Assembly: GCF_001427795.1 (NCBI RefSeq) | Contig: NZ_LMHJ01000002.1 | Span: forward strand, 372,001-436,000 | Length of the DNA stretch: 64,000 bases | From: Nocardioides sp. Root682 | Lineage (GTDB): Bacteria; Actinomycetota; Actinomycetes; Propionibacteriales; Nocardioidaceae | Reading direction: 5' to 3' | In this document: piece after piece, positions 35,086 through 44,658 of the stretch | Layout: each line of letters begins with the position of its first letter | Position numbering within the stretch: the stretch's first letter is position 1 | Made by a program: the position numbers and the translations under genes | The notes under the pieces: generated by a model | What the model was told of the DNA's origin: nothing | The model's database searches: none | The model's input: the letters and a program-made list of their open reading frames with translations, nothing else

Positions 35086-36818
35086 CAGACAGACTCCAGC
35101 GCCCTGGGCTCGAGGGAGGTGTCGCCACGCAGCAGCGACTCGTCGGCACGGTGCACCCACGCGTCGAAGGCCTCGCCCTCGGTGCGATCGGCGAGGAAGT
35201 TCGAGACCACCACGGTGACGTAGTCGTCGAGGCCCTTGCTGGTGACCTTGTGGGCGCGCAGCTTGCGGCCGAAGTTGGCGCGCAGACCGGTGGCGCCACC
35301 GAGGTGCACCTGGAAGCCCTCGACCTGGTTGCCGTCCTCGTCGGTGACGAGCTGGCCCTTGAGGCCGATGTCGGCGATCTGGGTCCGGGCGCAGGCGTTG
35401 GGGCAACCGTTGACGTTGATGGTGATGGGCGTGTCGAGATCCGGGAAGCGCTTCTCGAGCTCCAGCGTCAACAGCCGCGAACGTTCCTTGGTGTCGACGA
35501 TCGCGAGCTTGCAGAACTCGATGCCGGTGCAGGCCATCGTGTTCTGGCGCCAGTTCGAGGGCCGCGCCGTGAGGCCGATCCCGTCGAGCTTGGTCAGCAG
35601 GTCGTCGACCTTGTCGCCGTCGACACCGATCAGCACGATCTTCTGGTACGGCGTCAGGCGGGCGCCGAGCACGCCGTACTCCTCGATCAGGTCGGCGAGC
35701 TGGACCAGGGCGGTGCCCGAGATCCGGCCGGCCGACGGAGCGAGGCCGACGTAGAACTTGCCGTCCTTCTGCTCGTGGACGCCGACGTGGTCACGGTGAC
35801 TCACGGGTGCCTCGGGCGACGGGTTCGAGTCGAGCTTCTTGCCGAGGTACTCGTTCTCCAGCACCTCGCGGAACTTCTCCACGCCCCAGTCGGCGACCAG
35901 GAACTTCAGGCGGGCGCGCGAGCGGAGGCGGCGGTAGCCGTAGTCACGGAAGATCCCGGCGACGCCGGCCCACACGTCGGGGACCTCGTCGAGCGGGATC
36001 CACACCCCGAGCTTCTGCGCGAGCATCGGGTTGGTCGACAGACCGCCGCCGACCCACACGTCGAATCCGGGGCCGTGCTCGGGGTGCACCGTGCCCACGA
36101 ACGACACGTCGTTGGTCTCGGGGGAGACGTCGTGGCTCGGGTGTCCGGTCAGGGCGGTCTTGAACTTGCGGGGGAAGTTCGAGAAGTCCTTGTTGTTCAG
36201 GTAGCGCCGCTCGATCTCCTCGAGGGCGGTGGTGCCGTCGATGATCTCGTCAGCGGCCACGCCGGCGACGGGCGAGCCGAGGAACGGTCGCGGCGAGTCG
36301 CCGCAGGCTTCCAGCGAGTGCAGACCGACGGTCTCGAGGCGCTCCCAGATCTCGGGCATGCTCTCGATCTCGATCCAGTGGTACTGGATGTTCTGGCGGT
36401 CGGTGACGTCGGCGGTGTCCCGCGCGAAGTCGATGCCGATCTGGCCCAGGGTGCGCACGGCCTCCGCCGACAGCAGCTTCCCGTCGGAACGGACCCGGAG
36501 CATGAAGAAGCGGTCGTCCAGCTCCTCCTCCTCCATCGAGCCCGTGCGGCCGCCGTCGATGCCGGGGCGGCGCTGGGTGTACAGGCCCATCCAGCGGAAG
36601 CGACCGCGCAGGTCGGCCGGGTCGATGGAGTCGAAGCCGCGCTTGGAGTACGTGTAGAGGATCCGGTCCCGCACGTTCAGCGGGTCGTCGTCCTTCTTCG
36701 ACTGTTCGTTCTTGTTCAGCGGCTCGGTGTAACCGAATGCCCACTGGCCCTCCGCGCGGCGGGGGCGGGGCACCTCAGTGTGGCGAGGAGGCTGGGACTG
36801 GAAGCGCAGGTCGGGCAT
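35085..36818 (-). CDS. sir: Ferredoxin-type sulfite reductase
   Basis: This 577-residue sirohaem enzyme reduces sulfite to sulfide. It has the duplicated half-domains of the family, and the cluster ligands are TACTGIEFC..A and NGCPNAC. The length and the N-terminal segment (EGQWAFGYTEPLNKNEQSKKDDDPLNVRDRI) match actinobacterial SirA/NirA. Nitrite reductases are homologous, but the neighbours cysH and chelatase settle sulfite. It begins the four-gene sulfur operon, 75 bp after a leader peptide stop. Confidence 0.95.
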   Translation of the reverse strand: MPDLRFQSQPPRHTEVPRPRRAEGQWAFGYTEPLNKNEQSKKDDDPLNVRDRILYTYSKRGFDSIDPADLRGRFRWMGLYTQRRPGIDGGRTGSMEEEELDDRFFMLRVRSDGKLLSAEAVRTLGQIGIDFARDTADVTDRQNIQYHWIEIESMPEIWERLETVGLHSLEACGDSPRPFLGSPVAGVAADEIIDGTTALEEIERRYLNNKDFSNFPRKFKTALTGHPSHDVSPETNDVSFVGTVHPEHGPGFDVWVGGGLSTNPMLAQKLGVWIPLDEVPDVWAGVAGIFRDYGYRRLRSRARLKFLVADWGVEKFREVLENEYLGKKLDSNPSPEAPVSHRDHVGVHEQKDGKFYVGLAPSAGRISGTALVQLADLIEEYGVLGARLTPYQKIVLIGVDGDKVDDLLTKLDGIGLTARPSNWRQNTMACTGIEFCKLAIVDTKERSRLLTLELEKRFPDLDTPITINVNGCPNACARTQIADIGLKGQLVTDEDGNQVEGFQVHLGGATGLRANFGRKLRAHKVTSKGLDDYVTVVVSNFLADRTEGEAFDAWVHRADESLLRGDTSLEPRALESV

Positions 36819-36893
36819 GCGGGGAGAAGGTCCTTCGCTGATGGGCGCTCCGGTGGTGTCCGGTGCGCGACTCGAGGGTGACGGGTGGCGTGA

Positions 36894-36983
36894 TCAGCGG
36901 GGCCGACACATCATGCTGCCCATGCGCCCGAAGTCCACGTGGCGACGAGCCACGAGGTGCGCGTGAGTTGCAGCAGAGACCAT
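36894..36983 (-). CDS. 29-codon leader peptide of the sulfur operon
   Basis: This tiny frame starts at ATG 36983 (or in frame at 36998) and ends with RRHVDFGRMGSMMCRPR. The ending, including a late Cys, closely follows the unannotated 'putative leader peptides' before sulfur genes in Streptomyces and related genera (from memory). It ends 75 bp upstream of the sulfite reductase start. Ribosome stalling at the Cys codon could couple operon expression to cysteine supply; this is inferred. It is too short for ordinary gene finding. Confidence 0.65.
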   Translation of the reverse strand: MVSAATHAHLVARRHVDFGRMGSMMCRPR

Positions 36984-37027
36984 GTCAATGAGTCTCATCC
37001 CTCGGACGCGTTCCCACCAAATGTGAA

Positions 37028-37054
37028 TCTCAGAGTGTGGACCGAAGTCTCAGA
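37028..37054. promoter_or_regulatory. TCTCAGA direct repeats in the sir-glyA gap
   Basis: TCTCAGA occurs at 37028-37034 and 37048-37054, exactly 20 bp (two turns) apart, in an AT-richer patch upstream of the leader peptide. A regulator binding site is likely. The 381-bp gap from 36819 to 37199 otherwise holds the leader peptide and the glyA promoter. Confidence 0.4.
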
Positions 37055-37199
37055 ATTTGGGATGAAATCGGTCTGAGGTGACTGGTTTCCCCGTGGGCTG
37101 CGACGCAGGTCACACGAGGCGGCGCCTGCCACTGCGCCAGCATCGCGTACGCACCGACCGTTGCGTCGCGTGTCTGTGACCGGCACTACGCTGTGCGCC

Positions 37200-38660
37200 A
37201 TGAGCGACAACACCGCCCACGTTCCCAACGCCGACCTCGTCAGCAGTGCCTACCGCCAGGCGCTGGAGGTCATTGCGGCCGTCGAGCCCCGGATCGCCGA
37301 CGCGACCCGTCAGGAACTGGCCGACCAGCGGTCGTCGCTCAAGCTGATCGCGAGCGAGAACTACGCCTCGCCCGCCGTGCTCCTCACGATGGGCACCTGG
37401 TTCAGCGACAAGTACGCCGAAGGCACCGTCGGCCACCGGTTCTACGCCGCGTGCCAGAACGTCGACACGGTCGAGTCGATCGCCGCCGAGCACGCCAAGG
37501 CGCTGTTCGGCGCGGAGTACGCCTACGTCCAGCCGCACTCCGGCATCGACGCCAACCTGACGGCGTACTGGGCGATCCTCGCCCACCGCGTCGAGGGCCC
37601 GTGGCTCGAGAACGCCGGCGTGAAGAACATGAACGACCTTAGTGACGCCGACTGGGAGAAGCTGCGCCACGAGTTCGGCAACCAGCGCCTGCTCGGCATG
37701 AGCCTGGACGCCGGCGGCCACCTCACCCACGGCTTCCGCCCGAACATCAGCGGCAAGATGTTCCACCAGCAGCAGTACGGCACCAACCCCGAGACCGGGC
37801 TCATCGACTACGACGCCCTGCGCGCCAAGGCGAAGGAGTTCAAGCCGCTCATCCTGGTGGCCGGCTACTCCGCCTACCCGCGTCGCGTGAACTTCGCCAA
37901 GATGCGCGAGATCGCCGACGAGGTCGGCGCCACGCTGATGGTCGACATGGCGCACTTCGCCGGTCTGGTCGCGGGCAAGGTCTTCCAGGGTGAAGAGGAC
38001 CCGGTTCCCTACGCCCACGTCGTCACCAGCACCTCGCACAAGTCGCTGCGCGGGCCGCGCGGTGGCTTCATCCTCGCGACCGAGGAGTACGCCCCCAGCG
38101 TCGACCGCGGTTGCCCGATGGTCCTCGGCGGCCCGCTCTCGCACGTGATGGCCGCGAAGGCCGTCGCGTTCGCGGAGGCGCGCACCCCTGAGTTCCAGAC
38201 CTACTCGCAGAACGTCGCGGACAACGCCAAGTCGCTCGCCGAGGGCTTCCTCAGCCGCGACGCCAAGCTGGTCACCGGCGGCACCGACAACCACATCGTG
38301 CTGCTCGACGTCGCGAAGTACGGCCTCACTGGTCGTCAGGCCGAGTCGGCGCTGCTCGACGCCGGCGTGGTCACCAACCGCAACTCGGTGCCGAACGACC
38401 CGAACGGTGCCTGGTACACCACCGGCATCCGGTTCGGCACGCCCGCACTCACCACGCGTGGCTTCGGCCACGACGAGTTCGACAAGGTGGCCGAGCTGGT
38501 CGTCGACGTGCTCAGCAACACCGAGGCCGGCGTCAACAAGGCGGGGGCGCCGTCGAAGGCGACCTACCAGCTCGCCGACGGCGTGGCCGACCGGGTGCGC
38601 AGCGAGTCGGCGAACCTGCTCGACAAGCACCCGCTCTACCCGGGCCTCGACCTCGCCTGA
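37200..38660 (+). CDS. glyA: Serine hydroxymethyltransferase
   Basis: This 486-residue PLP enzyme interconverts serine and glycine with tetrahydrofolate. The PLP lysine lies in [13 protein letters not shown], and [28 protein letters not shown] and the C-terminal region are intact. It is longer than E. coli GlyA because of an insertion around residues 135-185, a variant I associate with actinobacteria. TACGCT (37187-37192) lies 7 nt before the ATG, indicating a leaderless mRNA; the frame 39 nt longer is rejected. Its stop abuts the convergent response regulator gene. Confidence 0.96.
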   Translation: MSDNTAHVPNADLVSSAYRQALEVIAAVEPRIADATRQELADQRSSLKLIASENYASPAVLLTMGTWFSDKYAEGTVGHRFYAACQNVDTVESIAAEHAKALFGAEYAYVQPHSGIDANLTAYWAILAHRVEGPWLENAGVKNMNDLSDADWEKLRHEFGNQRLLGMSLDAGGHLTHGFRPNISGKMFHQQQYGTNPETGLIDYDALRAKAKEFKPLILVAGYSAYPRRVNFAKMREIADEVGATLMVDMAHFAGLVAGKVFQGEEDPVPYAHVVTSTSHKSLRGPRGGFILATEEYAPSVDRGCPMVLGGPLSHVMAAKAVAFAEARTPEFQTYSQNVADNAKSLAEGFLSRDAKLVTGGTDNHIVLLDVAKYGLTGRQAESALLDAGVVTNRNSVPNDPNGAWYTTGIRFGTPALTTRGFGHDEFDKVAELVVDVLSNTEAGVNKAGAPSKATYQLADGVADRVRSESANLLDKHPLYPGLDLA

Positions 38661-39353
38661 TCAACCCCAGCTGTAGACGACCTCGGGTCGCCCACTGCCG
38701 CCGCCGTAGCGCGCGTTGCGGTGGGCGAGCCCCTGGTCGGCCAGGTGCTCGAGGTAGCGCCGCGCCGTGACGCGCGAGATGCCGACCGCTGACGCCGCGG
38801 CGCTCGCCGAGAGCCCTTCGCCCGCGTCGCGCAGCGCCGACGTGACGCCCCGCAGGGTCTCGGGGCTCATCCCCTTGGGCAGCGGCGCGGTCGAGCTCGG
38901 CCGCAGCGCCCCGAGGAGCCGGTCGACCTCGTCCTGGACGACCTCGTCCGGCGCGTCGGCCAGCTGGGCGCGGTACGCCGCGTACTGCTCCAGCTTGGCT
39001 CGGAACGTGGCGAACGTGAACGGCTTCAGCAGGTAGAGCACCACGCCCTGCCCGACGGCCTGGCGCACGATGGCGGTGTCGCGGGCGGCCGTCACCGCGA
39101 TCACGTCGCACTGGTGCCCGGCCGTGCGCATCCCGGCCAGCAGCGAGAGTCCGTGCCCGTCGGGCAGGTTCATGTCGAGCAGGACCAGGTCGACGGGAGT
39201 GCCGCCGGCACGTCCCGCATCCAGCGCGCGGACGGCGTCGCGGGCCGACCGCGCGACACCGGCGAGCTCGAATCCGGCCAGCCGGGCGACGTACGACGCA
39301 TGCGCCTCGGCGGCGAGGGCCTCGTCCTCCACGACGAGCACGCGCACGCTCAC
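38661..39353 (-). CDS. CitB/DcuR-type response regulator
   Basis: This 230-residue regulator has a receiver domain with acidic residues VEDE (9-12), the phosphorylated Asp 60 in LVLLDMNLPDG and Lys in YLLKPF. The C-terminal part (LSASAAASAVGISRVTARRYLE, RPEVVYSW) is the winged helix of CitB/DcuR proteins. Its start overlaps the kinase stop (GTGA). Together they probably sense C4-dicarboxylate or citrate-like acids and drive the DctA gene next door. Confidence 0.9.
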   Translation of the reverse strand: MSVRVLVVEDEALAAEAHASYVARLAGFELAGVARSARDAVRALDAGRAGGTPVDLVLLDMNLPDGHGLSLLAGMRTAGHQCDVIAVTAARDTAIVRQAVGQGVVLYLLKPFTFATFRAKLEQYAAYRAQLADAPDEVVQDEVDRLLGALRPSSTAPLPKGMSPETLRGVTSALRDAGEGLSASAAASAVGISRVTARRYLEHLADQGLAHRNARYGGGSGRPEVVYSWG

Positions 39354-40963
39354 GACGGCCCCGCCTCGGGATGCAGGACGACGGTGAACTCGGCGCCACC
39401 GAGCGCGGACCTGCCGACGTCGACGGTGCCGCCGTGGCGGCGGGCGACCTGGACGACCAGGGCGAGGCCCAGGCCGCGACCGGTGCCCGGGGCGGCCTTC
39501 GTCGTCCAGCCGCGCTCGAGCACGTGGGCGGCAGCCGCGTCGTCGAGGCCGGACCCGCTGTCCCCGACCCGGATCTCGAGCCGCGCGTCCTCGCCGGCGA
39601 GGCGCACCTCGACCCGGCGCTGGTCGGCATCGGCCACCGCGTCGAAGGCGTTGTCGACCAGGTTGCCCAGCAGGGTCACCAGGTCACGCGGCGCGATCCC
39701 CGAGCCGGCCGGCACCTCGCCGGTGATGACGAGCTCGATCCCGTGCTCGGCGGCCTCGGCGGACTTGCCGAGCAGCAGCGCGGCGACCACCGGGTCGTCG
39801 ACCGCCGCCACCACCTGGTCGGTGAGCACCTGGGCGACCTGGAGCTCGGCGGTCGCGAACTCGACGGCCTCGTCGGTGCGTCCGAGCTCGATCAGGGACA
39901 CGACCGTGTGCAGCCGGTTGGCCGACTCGTGGTTCTGGGAGCGCAGTGACTCGGTCAGCCGACGCACGATCTCGAGCTCGCCGGTGACCGAGCGCAGCTC
40001 GGTGTGGTCGCGCAGCGTCACCACCGAACCGACGTCCCGTCCGTGCCAGCGTGCGGGCGCAGAGGAGACCACGAGGATGCGTTCGCCGGCGAGGTAGAGC
40101 TCGTCGGCCTCGGCCGTCTCGCCCCGGGCCGCGGCGACGAGTCCGGGAGCCAGGCCGAGCTCGCCCACCGCGCGGCCGATCACGTCGTCGGGCAGGGCGA
40201 GCAGTCGGCGGGCCTCGTCGTTGACCAGCTGGACGCGCCCCTCGCCGTCGAGCAGCAGCAGGCCTTCGCGCACGGAGTGCAGCACGGCGGAGTAGTACTC
40301 GTACATCCGCGCGAGCTCCTTCTCGCCGAGTCCGTGCGTGATCCGCTGCAGGCGTCGGCTGAGCAGCGCCGCGCCCAGGAGGCCGGCGAGCAGGACGCCG
40401 CCGGCCCACAGCAGGATCACGGTGACGTCCCGCCGAAGGCCGCGGTTGATGTCGCTGACGGTGATCCCGACCGCGACGAGGGCGATGACCCGGTTCCCGT
40501 CCAGCACGGGTACGACGGCGCGGACCGACGGGCCGAGGGTGCCGGTGTACTGCTGGGCGAAGACCTCACCGTCCGGGGCGCCGCCGAGGTCGCCGACGAA
40601 CTTCCGCCCGATCTGTTCCGGGTCCGGGTGCGTGTAGCGGGTCCGGTCCAGCGCCATCACCACGACGAAGTCCGTGTCGGTGTCCTGGCGAACCTGCTCG
40701 GTCCACGGCTGCAGGAGCGCCGTCGGGTCCGCGCTGGCGAGGGCCTCGTGGACGGTGGGGGAATCGCCCACGGTCTGGGCGACAGCCACCGCGCGCTCGG
40801 TTGCCCGGCTGCGCGCGTCGCGCCGGGCGTCGTACGCCGCCAGCGCGATCGCGGTCACGACCAGGAGCAGGACGATCGCGACCTGCAGGAGCAGCACCTG
40901 GCGCGCGACCGAGCGGTCGCGGAGGAGGCGTGGCAGGCGGGGCACGTCTGCAGTCTCTCCCAT
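39350..40963 (-). CDS. CitA/DcuS-type sensor histidine kinase
   Basis: This 537-residue kinase has two transmembrane helices (about 20-45 and 175-200) around a periplasmic PASp sensor, a cytoplasmic PAS domain and a kinase core. The phospho-accepting His is in LRSQNHESANRLH, the N-box is GNLVDNAFDA and the G2-box is GTGRGLGLALV. The layout matches CitA/DcuS sensors of di- and tricarboxylates. ATG 40963 is chosen over the long upstream frame because it follows GAGGGCAG and starts right before the first helix. It is divergent from dctA. Confidence 0.91.
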   Translation of the reverse strand: MGETADVPRLPRLLRDRSVARQVLLLQVAIVLLLVVTAIALAAYDARRDARSRATERAVAVAQTVGDSPTVHEALASADPTALLQPWTEQVRQDTDTDFVVVMALDRTRYTHPDPEQIGRKFVGDLGGAPDGEVFAQQYTGTLGPSVRAVVPVLDGNRVIALVAVGITVSDINRGLRRDVTVILLWAGGVLLAGLLGAALLSRRLQRITHGLGEKELARMYEYYSAVLHSVREGLLLLDGEGRVQLVNDEARRLLALPDDVIGRAVGELGLAPGLVAAARGETAEADELYLAGERILVVSSAPARWHGRDVGSVVTLRDHTELRSVTGELEIVRRLTESLRSQNHESANRLHTVVSLIELGRTDEAVEFATAELQVAQVLTDQVVAAVDDPVVAALLLGKSAEAAEHGIELVITGEVPAGSGIAPRDLVTLLGNLVDNAFDAVADADQRRVEVRLAGEDARLEIRVGDSGSGLDDAAAAHVLERGWTTKAAPGTGRGLGLALVVQVARRHGGTVDVGRSALGGAEFTVVLHPEAGPS

Positions 40964-40992
40964 CGGCTGCCCTCGGTAGTGGCGCTCGTCAC

Positions 40993-41025
40993 GAACACAA
41001 AGAACACAACGGTGACCCAGGTCAC
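40993..41025. promoter_or_regulatory. Candidate response-regulator sites before dctA
   Basis: GAACACAA is repeated at 40993-41000 and 41002-41009, followed by the inverted repeat GTGACC-CA-GGTCAC (41012-41025). These lie midway between the kinase gene and dctA. Binding by the adjacent CitB-type regulator is inferred. Confidence 0.4.
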
Positions 41026-41081
41026 ACCAGGTCGCAGAGTGGCCGAAGACCCCGATCAGGGGTCCCGGACCAGGAGGATCG

Positions 41082-42446
41082 ATGAGTACGACGAGCACCA
41101 GCGCGAAACGGAGCCACGGCTCCCGCGCCACCCACTACCTCTACCTTGCAGTGATCGTGGCGGTCCTGCTCGGCATCGCGACGGGCCTGCTGTTCCCGGG
41201 CTTCGCCGTCGAGCTCAAGCCGCTCGGCGAGGGCTTCGTCAACCTGATCAAGATGATGATCCAGCCGATCATCTTCTGCACCATCGTGCTCGGCGTCGGC
41301 TCCGTGGCCAGCGCCGCGAAGGTCGGCAAGGTCGGCGGCATGGCGCTGGTCTACTTCCTCGTGATGTCGACGGCCGCGCTGACGATCGGCATGGTGGTCG
41401 GCAACCTGCTGCACCCGGGTGACGGCCTGCACCTGACCGCCGATGCCGCCGCCATCGCGCAGGAGAAGGCGGCCGAGGGCCACGCCGACACCACCGCGTT
41501 CCTGCTCGGCATCATCCCGACGTCCTTGTTCAGCGCGCTCACCAGCGGCAGCGTCCTGCAGACCCTGCTCGTCGCCCTCCTGGTCGGCTTCGCGCTCCAG
41601 CGGATGGGCGCCGCCGGCGCCCCCGTGCTCACGGTCGTCGGCCACGTCCAGCGCCTGGTGTTCCGCCTGCTCGGCATGATCATGTGGGCGGCGCCGGTCG
41701 GTGCGTTCGGTGCGATGGCAGCCGTCACCGGCCAGGGCGGGGTGGACGCGCTCAAGAGCCTCGGTGTGCTGATGATCGGCTTCTACGTCACCTGCCTGCT
41801 CTTCGTCTTCGTGGTGCTCGGCACGCTGCTCAAGGTCGCCGCCGGCATCAACATCTTCGCGCTGCTGCGCTACCTCGGCCGCGAGTTCCTGCTGATCCTG
41901 GCCACCTCGTCCTCCGAGTCGGCCCTGCCGCGAGCGATCGCCAAGCTCGAGCACGCCGGTATCGACAAGACCACCGTCGGCGTCGTCGTCCCGACCGGCT
42001 ACTCGTTCAACCTCGACGGCACCGCGATCTATCTGACGATGGCCTCGATCTTCATCGCCGAGGCGATCGGCAGCCCGCTCGCCATCGGTGAGCAGATCTC
42101 CCTGCTGCTGTTCATGATGATCGCCGCGAAGGGCGCGGCCGGTGTGACCGGTTCCGGCATGGCCGTCCTGGCCGGTGGCCTCCAGTCGCACCGCCCCGAG
42201 ATGGTCGACGGCGTCGGCCTCATCGTGGGCATCGACCGGTTCATGTCCGAGGCCCGCGCGCTGACGAACTTTGCGGGCAACGCCGTCGGCACCGTCCTCA
42301 TCGGACACTGGACCGGCAGCATCGACCGCGCCCAGCTGGACCGGGTGCTCGCCGGCGACGACCCATTCGATGAGACCACCATGGTCGACGACCACGCCGA
42401 GGACCCGGTGCAGGTCGAGCAGGCCAGGGAGGCTCAGCCGGTCTGA
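41082..42446 (+). CDS. dctA: C4-dicarboxylate/cation symporter
   Basis: This 454-residue carrier belongs to the DAACS family with eight transmembrane helices and two re-entrant loops. The Ser-rich loop reads LATSSSESALPRAIAKLE and the transport core reads VPTGYSFNLDGTAIYLTMAS. It imports succinate, malate or fumarate with sodium or protons. AGGAGG 7 nt before the ATG supports the start. The adjacent DcuS/DcuR-type pair points to dicarboxylates rather than glutamate. Confidence 0.92.
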   Translation: MSTTSTSAKRSHGSRATHYLYLAVIVAVLLGIATGLLFPGFAVELKPLGEGFVNLIKMMIQPIIFCTIVLGVGSVASAAKVGKVGGMALVYFLVMSTAALTIGMVVGNLLHPGDGLHLTADAAAIAQEKAAEGHADTTAFLLGIIPTSLFSALTSGSVLQTLLVALLVGFALQRMGAAGAPVLTVVGHVQRLVFRLLGMIMWAAPVGAFGAMAAVTGQGGVDALKSLGVLMIGFYVTCLLFVFVVLGTLLKVAAGINIFALLRYLGREFLLILATSSSESALPRAIAKLEHAGIDKTTVGVVVPTGYSFNLDGTAIYLTMASIFIAEAIGSPLAIGEQISLLLFMMIAAKGAAGVTGSGMAVLAGGLQSHRPEMVDGVGLIVGIDRFMSEARALTNFAGNAVGTVLIGHWTGSIDRAQLDRVLAGDDPFDETTMVDDHAEDPVQVEQAREAQPV

Positions 42447-43570
42447 TCGACCAGCTCGAGGGAATGGCGGGCGATGGCGGCTCTCGTGGCCGCCATCGCC
42501 CGGACCTCGTCAGTGGGCTCGCCGCCGAGCAGCTCGAACGGCAGGGCGGACAGCCCGGTGAAGAGCAGCAGCTGCAAGGCGTGTGCCCGGCGAACCGCCC
42601 GTTCGTCGATGTCCACGCCCTCCGCCGCCAGCCCGTCGACGTACGACGACAGGCAGGCGGCGTCGCGCTCCGCCAGGTCGTCCGCCGTACGACGACCGAG
42701 CTGCACGTCGCCGACGAGGAGCTGTCCGAGGTCGAACCCGACGGGCAGTGCCGTGAAGAACCCGAAGTCGATCATCGTGAAGTCGTGGTCGCCGGGGCCC
42801 ACCAGCAGGTTGTTCGGGCAGGCGTCCCCGTGACCGGCGAGGACAGGGAACGCCATCAACTCCGCCGCGACCGCATCGATCGTCGCGGCCACCCGGTCCA
42901 GGCGCGGGCGGAGATCGGCGAAGGTGTCCGCGATGAGCGGGTGGTGCCACAGGTCGTCGCTTGCCAGCATCGGGAGCACCTGGAACTTGAGCCGGCCCTC
43001 GACGTACCGGGTGATGTCCCACTCGTGACCACCGACGTTCGACCGCTCGCGCACGGCGTCGTTGCCGGCGAACCGGCCCAGCAGGTGCGCGGCACGTCGG
43101 TACCGCTCGAGGTCCCACTCGACCTCGCGGATGGGCACCACCTCGAGCCACACGGCATACGACAGGTCATCGATGTCGTGGACCCCGACCGCGCGCGGCA
43201 TCGTCAGGCCGGCCGGCAGGTGGTCGACGAGGTCGGACCGGTAGACCGCGCCCTCCGTGCGCCACGGCACCTGCTCGGCGGCCCACGGCTGGATCTCCGG
43301 CGGCAGCTCGGCGAAGAGGGGGGAGCGCGACCACTCGTGGACCTGCTTCACGAAGAGCGCGAACGGACGGGGCTCGTCGGCCACGTCTGCGGTGCCACGC
43401 ACCCACCAGCGTCCGCCCGTGGTGATGGCGGGGATCTCGTACGGGACGGGCTCGGCCGTCGAGTCCACCAGTGCGACAGCGGAATCGTCGATCGCCAGCA
43501 GGGCAGCCACCATCGCCGTGAGCACCTCGTCGGAGACGTCGGCGGGGCCGAGCGCGGAGCGGTCGTGCAT
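42434..43570 (-). CDS. Aminoglycoside-phosphotransferase-fold kinase
   Basis: This 378-residue protein has the APH/choline kinase fold. The catalytic loop is GHGDACPNNLLV (Asp and Asn) and the metal-binding Asp is in MIDFGFF. The N-terminal lobe (FALFVKQVHEW) supplies the lysine. Substrates of such chromosomal actinobacterial kinases are mostly unknown; no resistance context is visible. ATG 43570 with GGAGG 5-6 nt upstream is chosen over 43585. The 3' end overlaps dctA by 13 nt. Confidence 0.87.
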   Translation of the reverse strand: MHDRSALGPADVSDEVLTAMVAALLAIDDSAVALVDSTAEPVPYEIPAITTGGRWWVRGTADVADEPRPFALFVKQVHEWSRSPLFAELPPEIQPWAAEQVPWRTEGAVYRSDLVDHLPAGLTMPRAVGVHDIDDLSYAVWLEVVPIREVEWDLERYRRAAHLLGRFAGNDAVRERSNVGGHEWDITRYVEGRLKFQVLPMLASDDLWHHPLIADTFADLRPRLDRVAATIDAVAAELMAFPVLAGHGDACPNNLLVGPGDHDFTMIDFGFFTALPVGFDLGQLLVGDVQLGRRTADDLAERDAACLSSYVDGLAAEGVDIDERAVRRAHALQLLLFTGLSALPFELLGGEPTDEVRAMAATRAAIARHSLELVDQTG

Positions 43571-43661
43571 GGTTCCTCCAGCCAAGAGCGATGCAGATCA
43601 CCGCATGTTAGGGCCGTCGGGATGCGGAAGACCGCGCCTCCTGACAGATAGCGTGACTCCC

Positions 43662-44648
43662 ATGGCTGACGATCCGGGACCCCAGCCCCGGCCGTCGTCC
43701 CTCCGAGCTGCGCTGGACCGGCTCCCGCAGCCGGTGCGCAGCTTCCTCCATGTCGTGTGGCGGCTGATCGTCACGACCGTCGGGTCCTGCCTGAGGTACC
43801 GCGTGACCGGGCTTGCTGCCGAAGGCGCGTTCTTCGCGGTGCTCTCCGTCCCGCCGTTGATCTTCGCGATGGCCGGCGGGGTCGGCTACGTGACCGAGCA
43901 CTTCACTCCCGGTCAGGTCGAAGAGGTACGTCGAGCGGTCACCGAGCTCTTCTCGCGCTTCCTCACCGACACCGCGGTCAGCAAGGTGATCACGCCGACG
44001 ATGGACGACGTGCTCCAGGGCGGGCGCTTCGACGTCATCTCGCTCGGCTTCGTGCTCGCGCTCTGGTCCGGTTCGCGGGCGCTCAACGTCTTCGTCGACA
44101 CCATCACGATCATGCACGGGCTCGGTGGTGACCGCGGGATCGTGAAGACCCGGGCACTGTCCTTCGTCCTGTACATCCTCGCCGTGGTCACGGGCGCGAT
44201 CACGTTGCCGCTGATGGTGGCCGGGCCGCGCCTGGTGCGCTCGTGGCTGCCCAACCGTGCGGACTTCCTGATCGAGTTCTACTGGCCGCTGGTCGTCGTG
44301 GTCTGCATCTGCTTCCTCGCCACGCTCTACCACGTGTCGGTGCCGGTCCGGACGAAGTGGAGCTTCAACCTCCCCGGCGCGACGTTCTCGCTGGTCATGT
44401 GGCTCGGCGGGTCCTACCTGCTCCGCTGGGTGCTGACGGTGACCGCCCAGGACTCGCACTCCATCTACGGCCCGCTGGCCGCCCCGATCGCCATCCTGAT
44501 CTGGCTCTACATCGCGGCGTTGGCCGTCCTGATCGGCGCGGGCGTCAACGCGGCCTTCGACGAGGTCTTCCCTCAGGAGACCACCCAGCGGGCACGCCGG
44601 GAACTCATGACGCGACTCCTGCGGCGTACGCCCGAGCCGGTGGACTAG
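43662..44648 (+). CDS. YihY/BrkB-family membrane protein
   Basis: This 328-residue protein has six or more transmembrane helices and the family signatures RVTGLAAEGAFFAVLSVPPLIFA, LWSGSRALNVFVDTITIMHG and the end segment PIAILIWLYIAALAVLIGAGVNAAFDE. The family was misnamed RNase BN; an export role is suspected but unproven. TAGCGT (43649-43654) lies 7 nt before the ATG, giving a probable leaderless mRNA. The frame reaching back to 43257 is antisense to the kinase gene. Confidence 0.88.
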   Translation: MADDPGPQPRPSSLRAALDRLPQPVRSFLHVVWRLIVTTVGSCLRYRVTGLAAEGAFFAVLSVPPLIFAMAGGVGYVTEHFTPGQVEEVRRAVTELFSRFLTDTAVSKVITPTMDDVLQGGRFDVISLGFVLALWSGSRALNVFVDTITIMHGLGGDRGIVKTRALSFVLYILAVVTGAITLPLMVAGPRLVRSWLPNRADFLIEFYWPLVVVVCICFLATLYHVSVPVRTKWSFNLPGATFSLVMWLGGSYLLRWVLTVTAQDSHSIYGPLAAPIAILIWLYIAALAVLIGAGVNAAFDEVFPQETTQRARRELMTRLLRRTPEPVD

Positions 44649-44658
44649 GTTCGGGGCC

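Noticed and set aside
35151..36881. A 576-codon plus-strand frame opposite sulfite reductase
   Set aside because: It is antisense to a clear enzyme, with His/Asp/Val-rich low-information protein typical of GC-rich shadow frames.
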